A stretch of DNA of 64,000 nucleotides, from assembly GCF_014779555.2 (NCBI RefSeq), contig NZ_CP094357.1, positions 1,736,001 to 1,800,000 on the forward strand, read 5' to 3'. Of the stretch, positions 60,254 through 64,000 are shown one piece after another. Position 1 is the first letter of the stretch; the number at the start of each line of letters is the position of its first letter. Below the pieces are notes generated by a model. That model was not told where the DNA came from. It made no database searches and worked only from the letters and a program-made list of their open reading frames with translations. Both the position numbers and the translations under genes were made by a program. The DNA is from Lysobacter capsici (lineage in GTDB: Bacteria > Pseudomonadota > Gammaproteobacteria > Xanthomonadales > Xanthomonadaceae).

Positions 60254-62017
60254 ATGAACAGCGTTGCAGCCCAGCTACCGATGGATACGCGCCGACAGGC
60301 TAAATTCCTGTACTGGATGGGCTGGCGTATCTGCGAGATCGCCGAGGCGACCGGCGAGAAAGAGAAGACTTTACACAGCTGGAAGGCGCGCGACGAGTGG
60401 GACCGCGCAGATAACGTTGAGCGGATCGGCGGCGCGCTTGAGGCGCGCTTGGTCTTGCTCATCATGAAGGATGGCAAGACGGGGGGCGATTACAAAGAGA
60501 TCGACCTTCTGCACCGCCAGTTGGAGCGGCAAGCGAGAATCCAGCGATATCAGGATGGCGGAACCGAGGCCGGACTGAACCCAAAGCTGGACAACCGCAA
60601 CGCTGGGCCGAAGAAGAAGCCCCGGCGCAACGAGTTCAGCGAAGCGGATGTGGAGCGGCTGGAGCAGGCGTTCATCGACGGCTGTTTCGACTACCAACGC
60701 GACTGGTATCGCGCCAGCAATCAACGCACGCGCGCGATTCTGAAATCCCGCCAGATCGGCGCCACATACTACTTCGCCCGCGAGGCGCTGATTGACGCCC
60801 TCAAGACCGGGCGCAATCAAATTTTCTTGAGCGCGTCCAAGGCCCAAGCCTTTTTGTTCCGCGGATACATGCAGTCCTTCGTCCGTGAGGTGCTGGACCG
60901 GGATCTATTCGGCGGCGACAGCATCTTGATTCCGAACGGGGCGGAGCTGTTCTTCCTCGGAACTAATGCCCGCACGGCACAGGGCTACCACGGAAACTTC
61001 TACTTTGACGAATTCTTCTGGACGTACAAGTTCGACGAGTTGAACAAAGTGGCGTCGGGCATGGCGATGCATAAGAAGTGGCGAAAGACCTACTTCAGCA
61101 CTCCGTCGAGCATGGCGCACCAGGCCTACACCTTCTGGACCGGCGAACGGTTCAACAAGGGTAAGCCAGTCGCCCAGCACCTGAAGATCGATGTTTCGCA
61201 CGATGCCCTCGGCCCGGGGCGGCTGTGCGAGGATCGCCTGTGGCGGCAGATCGTCACCATTCTCGACGCCGAGCGTCGCGGCTGCGATCTGTTCGACCTG
61301 GAAGAGCTACGGCGTGAGTACAGCGCCGAAGCCTTTTCCAATCTGCTGATGTGCGAGTTCGTCGACGACGGCGCGAGCATCTTTCCGCTGGCTATGCTGC
61401 AGCCGTGCATGGTGGACAGCTGGGTAGCTTGGGGCGACGACTATCGCCCGTTTCACAAGCGACCGTACAACGATCGAGCCGTGTGGTTGGGGTATGACCC
61501 GTCCGAGACCGGCGACAGTGCTGCCTTGGTCGTTCTGGCGCCGCCGCTCACGCCGGGTGGAAAGTTCAGGTTGCTTGAGCGTCACCAGTTCCGCGGTATG
61601 GATTTCGCAGCGCAGGCGAAAGTGATCGAGCAGGTAACGAAGCGCTTCTGGGTGACGTACATCGGCATCGACACGACAGGCATGGGCACCGGTGTAGCGC
61701 AGCTGGTGCGCCAGTTCTTCCCAAACCTGACGACTTTCAGCTATTCACCCGAAGTGAAAACGCGCCTGGTTCTTAAGGCGTTCGATGTAATTCACAACGG
61801 ACGGTTGGAGTTCGACGCCGGCTGGATCGACGTCGCCCAGTCGCTGATGGCGATCCGCAAGACCATGACTCCTAGCGGTCGGCAGATGACATACACCGCC
61901 GGGCGGACCGAAGCAACCGGTCACGCCGATATCGCTTGGGCACTCTTTCACGCGCTACACAACGAACCGCTGGAAGGCCAAACCGGCCGAAATACCAGCG
62001 TCCTGGAGATCATGTGA
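60254..62017 (+). CDS. P: terminase ATPase subunit gpP
   Basis: This 587-residue large terminase has an N-terminal helix-turn-helix-like part (FLYWMGWRICEIAEATGEKE), an ATPase motor with Walker A-like LKSRQIGATYYFAREAL and Walker B-like NFYFDEFFW, and a C-terminal nuclease-like region (WLGYDPSETGDSAALVVL). The length matches P2 P (590). It is divergent from O, as in P2. Confidence 0.95.
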   Translation: MNSVAAQLPMDTRRQAKFLYWMGWRICEIAEATGEKEKTLHSWKARDEWDRADNVERIGGALEARLVLLIMKDGKTGGDYKEIDLLHRQLERQARIQRYQDGGTEAGLNPKLDNRNAGPKKKPRRNEFSEADVERLEQAFIDGCFDYQRDWYRASNQRTRAILKSRQIGATYYFAREALIDALKTGRNQIFLSASKAQAFLFRGYMQSFVREVLDRDLFGGDSILIPNGAELFFLGTNARTAQGYHGNFYFDEFFWTYKFDELNKVASGMAMHKKWRKTYFSTPSSMAHQAYTFWTGERFNKGKPVAQHLKIDVSHDALGPGRLCEDRLWRQIVTILDAERRGCDLFDLEELRREYSAEAFSNLLMCEFVDDGASIFPLAMLQPCMVDSWVAWGDDYRPFHKRPYNDRAVWLGYDPSETGDSAALVVLAPPLTPGGKFRLLERHQFRGMDFAAQAKVIEQVTKRFWVTYIGIDTTGMGTGVAQLVRQFFPNLTTFSYSPEVKTRLVLKAFDVIHNGRLEFDAGWIDVAQSLMAIRKTMTPSGRQMTYTAGRTEATGHADIAWALFHALHNEPLEGQTGRNTSVLEIM

Positions 62018-63024
62018 TGTCTAACGCCGAATCGCAGGCGCTAACGGCGCCGGCTGGCCGTATCGAAGCTTTCACCTTTGGAGACCCCACGCCCGTACTT
62101 GAATCCCGGGGTTTTCTCGATTATGTCGAGTGCGTGGAAAATGGCAGATGGTACGAGCCCCCGGTCTCGCTCGACGGACTTGCGCGCACGACGCGTTCGA
62201 ATGTCTACCTGCAATCGGGCCTGATCTTCAAGCGCAACATGCTCGCGCGGACGTTTATCCCGCATAGGCTCTTGTCGGGTGCAGCCTTCGAACAGCTGGC
62301 CTTGGACTGGGTCACGTTCGGCATGGCCTACGTCGAGGATGTGAAGTCTGTGCTGGGATCGTCCGCCAAGCTGCAGCCGTGCTTGACCAAGTACATGCGC
62401 CGCGGCGTTGACCTGGAGTCCTACTTCATGGTGCGGGGCTGGCGCGATGAGCACGCGTTCCGGCCTGGAGCCGTCTACCAGCTGCGCGAAGCCGATGTGG
62501 ATCAGGAAATTTACGGCATGCCGGAGTGGTTAGCTGCGCTGCAGTCGGCGCTGCTCAATGAATCGGCGACACTTTTCCGCCGCAAGTATTACAACAACGG
62601 TTCGCATGCCGGGTTCATTCTCTATCTGACCGATGCTGGCGTGAATGAAGAGGACGTGGACAACTTGCGCACGGCGCTGCGTAGTGCGCGTGGCCCCGGC
62701 AATTTCCGGAACCTTTTCCTGCACTCCCCCAACGGAAAAAAGGACGGAATGCAGCTTATTCCGGTCAGCGAAGTTGCCGCCAAGGATGAGTTTAGCGGTA
62801 TCAAAAACATCACTCGCGACGACATGCTGGGCGTCATGCGTGTGCCGCCGCAGCTTCTGGGCATCGTCCCGCAGAATGCGGGGGGCTTCGGCAATATCCG
62901 CGAGGCGACGGTGGTATGGGCCGCAAACGAGCTGGAGCCGTTGCAAACGCGCATGTGCCGGCTGAACGACCTTATCGGTGACGAAGTGATTCGCTTCCGT
63001 CCCTACGAACCGCCGGTGGCGTGA
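62017..63024 (+). CDS. Q: portal protein gpQ
   Basis: This 335-residue P2-type portal contains AFTFGDPTPVLESRGFLDYV, GRWYEPPVSLDGLARTTR and MLGVMRVPPQLLGIVPQNAG. ATG 62017 overlaps the P stop (TGATG). The operon continues into the Com-like gene. Confidence 0.96.
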   Translation: MSNAESQALTAPAGRIEAFTFGDPTPVLESRGFLDYVECVENGRWYEPPVSLDGLARTTRSNVYLQSGLIFKRNMLARTFIPHRLLSGAAFEQLALDWVTFGMAYVEDVKSVLGSSAKLQPCLTKYMRRGVDLESYFMVRGWRDEHAFRPGAVYQLREADVDQEIYGMPEWLAALQSALLNESATLFRRKYYNNGSHAGFILYLTDAGVNEEDVDNLRTALRSARGPGNFRNLFLHSPNGKKDGMQLIPVSEVAAKDEFSGIKNITRDDMLGVMRVPPQLLGIVPQNAGGFGNIREATVVWAANELEPLQTRMCRLNDLIGDEVIRFRPYEPPVA

Positions 63025-63248
63025 TGCGCGTGGTTCTATTGCCCGTTCGTTGCGGCGAGTGCGCGCGGTTGCTGGCCAAGGCCGCGCACTACGCTGAATT
63101 ACAGATCAAGTGCCCACGTTGCGGCACTCTCAATCATATGAAGGCCCCGAGCCTCTCGATAGATCGCCGCGAGCGATTAGACGAAGGCTCGATCGATGAA
63201 AAACCAGCTGTTGCAGGGCGACGCCCTGAAGTTGTTGCCGACTCTTGA
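63024..63248 (+). CDS. Com-like zinc-binding translational regulator
   Basis: This 74-residue protein has zinc-type cysteines VRCGECARLL (Cys10, Cys13) and IKCPRCGTLNHMK (Cys30, Cys33), matching the Mu Com family. In Mu, Com is an RNA-binding protein that opens translation of the mom DNA-modification gene. Here it overlaps a DNA methyltransferase gene by 53 bases. The start overlaps the Q stop. Confidence 0.85.
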   Translation: MRVVLLPVRCGECARLLAKAAHYAELQIKCPRCGTLNHMKAPSLSIDRRERLDEGSIDEKPAVAGRRPEVVADS

Positions 63249-63906
63249 TGCCGGCAGTTTTGATGCCCTGATAACGGACCCGCCGTATGCCAGCGGCGGC
63301 GTACATGCCAGCGATCGACGGCGCGCCCCCTCGGTCAAGTACATGCAGGGCGGAACTCCACCGCTCCACGCGGAGTTCGCCGGAGATGAGCGTGACCAGC
63401 GATCGCACTTGCGCTGGATGGTGCTGTGGTTGTCCGAGTGCTCGCGATTGCTGAAAGAGGGCGCCCCGGTATGTCTGTTCAGCGACTGGCGGCAATTGCC
63501 GCTGACCACTGACGCGCTGCAGGCCGCAGGCTTCACCTGGCGCGGCGTCGCCGTCTGGGACAAGACCGAGGGAGTACGACCGCAGCTCGGCCGCTTCCGA
63601 TCGCAGGCCGAGTACATCGTTTGGGGAAGCAAGGGCGCGATGCCGCTCGCGCGGCGGGCGCCGATCCTGCCGGGCGTCATCCGCGCGAAGGTCCGCAAGG
63701 ACGACAAGCTCCACATGACCGGCAAGCCCACCGAGCTTATGCGGCAGGTCGTGCGGATCTGCGAGGAAGGCGGGCGGATCCTGGATCCTTTCGCCGGTTC
63801 CGGCACCACGTTGGTAGCCGCGCAGCTTGAGGGCTACAGCTGGACTGGGTGCGAGCTGACCCAGCACTACGCCGACGTTACCCGCGAGCGCTTGTCTACT
63901 TTGTAG
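63196..63906 (+). CDS. site-specific DNA methyltransferase (amino-MTase, DPPY)
   Basis: This 236-residue enzyme has catalytic motif IV DPPY (residues 28-31) near the N-terminus and the SAM motif I LDPFAGSGTTLV near the C-terminus. That is the beta-type order seen in N6-adenine and N4-cytosine MTases. The target is unknown. It starts inside the Com-like gene and may be translationally controlled by it. Confidence 0.9.
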   Translation: MKNQLLQGDALKLLPTLDAGSFDALITDPPYASGGVHASDRRRAPSVKYMQGGTPPLHAEFAGDERDQRSHLRWMVLWLSECSRLLKEGAPVCLFSDWRQLPLTTDALQAAGFTWRGVAVWDKTEGVRPQLGRFRSQAEYIVWGSKGAMPLARRAPILPGVIRAKVRKDDKLHMTGKPTELMRQVVRICEEGGRILDPFAGSGTTLVAAQLEGYSWTGCELTQHYADVTRERLSTL

Positions 63907-63930
63907 CGCTCGGTGCCTTTGCTTCGAACT

Positions 63931-63960
63931 GAGCCGCCCATCTGGGCGGCTCTTTTTCTT
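63931..63960 (+). terminator. terminator after P-Q-com-MTase operon
   Basis: The stem GAGCCGCCC / GGGCGGCTC with a 4-nt loop is followed by TTTTTCTT. The last 40 bases of the window show no gene; the distal prophage end (attR) must lie beyond. Confidence 0.92.
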
Positions 63961-64000
63961 GGGTGCTCAGTGCTGCGGCGTCATCTTTGGGCCATTTTGT

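Overview
The window looks like chromosome of a high-GC gammaproteobacterium of the Xanthomonadaceae, most likely Lysobacter. I infer this from the GC-rich codon use, the petABC-sspA-sspB order, an Oar-like TonB receptor, and interspersed GATTCCC, CCCGCGAAGGCGGG and TGTAGGAGCGGCGCGAGCC repeats. No 16S gene is present, so the genus is an inference.

Host part (1-29230): the tail of a TetR-type regulator leads an efflux operon (HlyD-like lipoprotein, ABC ATPase, ABC-2 permease). Two small envelope proteins of unknown function follow, then a DUF1800/DUF1501 exported pair, a GNAT acetyltransferase, miaB, a lytic transglycosylase, the cytochrome bc1 operon petABC, and sspA/sspB. Next come a DUF3301 protein, nadC, a Trm112-like protein, purE-purK, two membrane proteins, the iron superoxide dismutase gene, a monothiol glutaredoxin gene, an unusual SDR, marC, a large TonB-dependent receptor, ppnN and tRNA-Asn.

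Prophage part (about 29231 to beyond 64000): a nearly complete P2-like (Peduovirus-type) prophage sits at the 3' end of tRNA-Asn. The integrase abuts the tRNA, and the distal attachment site lies outside the window. The early region (29299-39170, minus strand) carries int, a DUF4224 protein, many small overlapping genes, a C5-cytosine methyltransferase with five internal repeats, a C4-like structured RNA region, a P4-alpha-like primase/helicase, an Ogr/Delta zinc finger and a gp16-like DNA-binding protein. A divergent repressor gene on the plus strand is followed by a membrane pseudo-kinase-like (MASE1) gene.

The late genes run on the minus strand in the order O-N-M-L-X-holins-lysin-Rz/Rz1-R-S-J-I-H-(Hint protein)-V-W-FI-FII-E/E'-T-U-D. 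Two short lipoprotein genes lie at the end. The terminase ATPase (P) and portal (Q) genes diverge on the plus strand, followed by a Com-like zinc finger and an adenine-type DNA methyltransferase.

The most striking points are a C4-type antisense RNA candidate with two competing pairing partners, one of them beside a sequestered ribosome-binding site, and an intein-like Hint domain in a tail-operon protein. Others are a preserved gpE/gpE' -1 frameshift, a repressor lacking both S24 catalytic residues, a sensor-kinase-like membrane protein without its phospho-acceptor histidine, and a TGT-N13-ACA element in three late intergenic regions.
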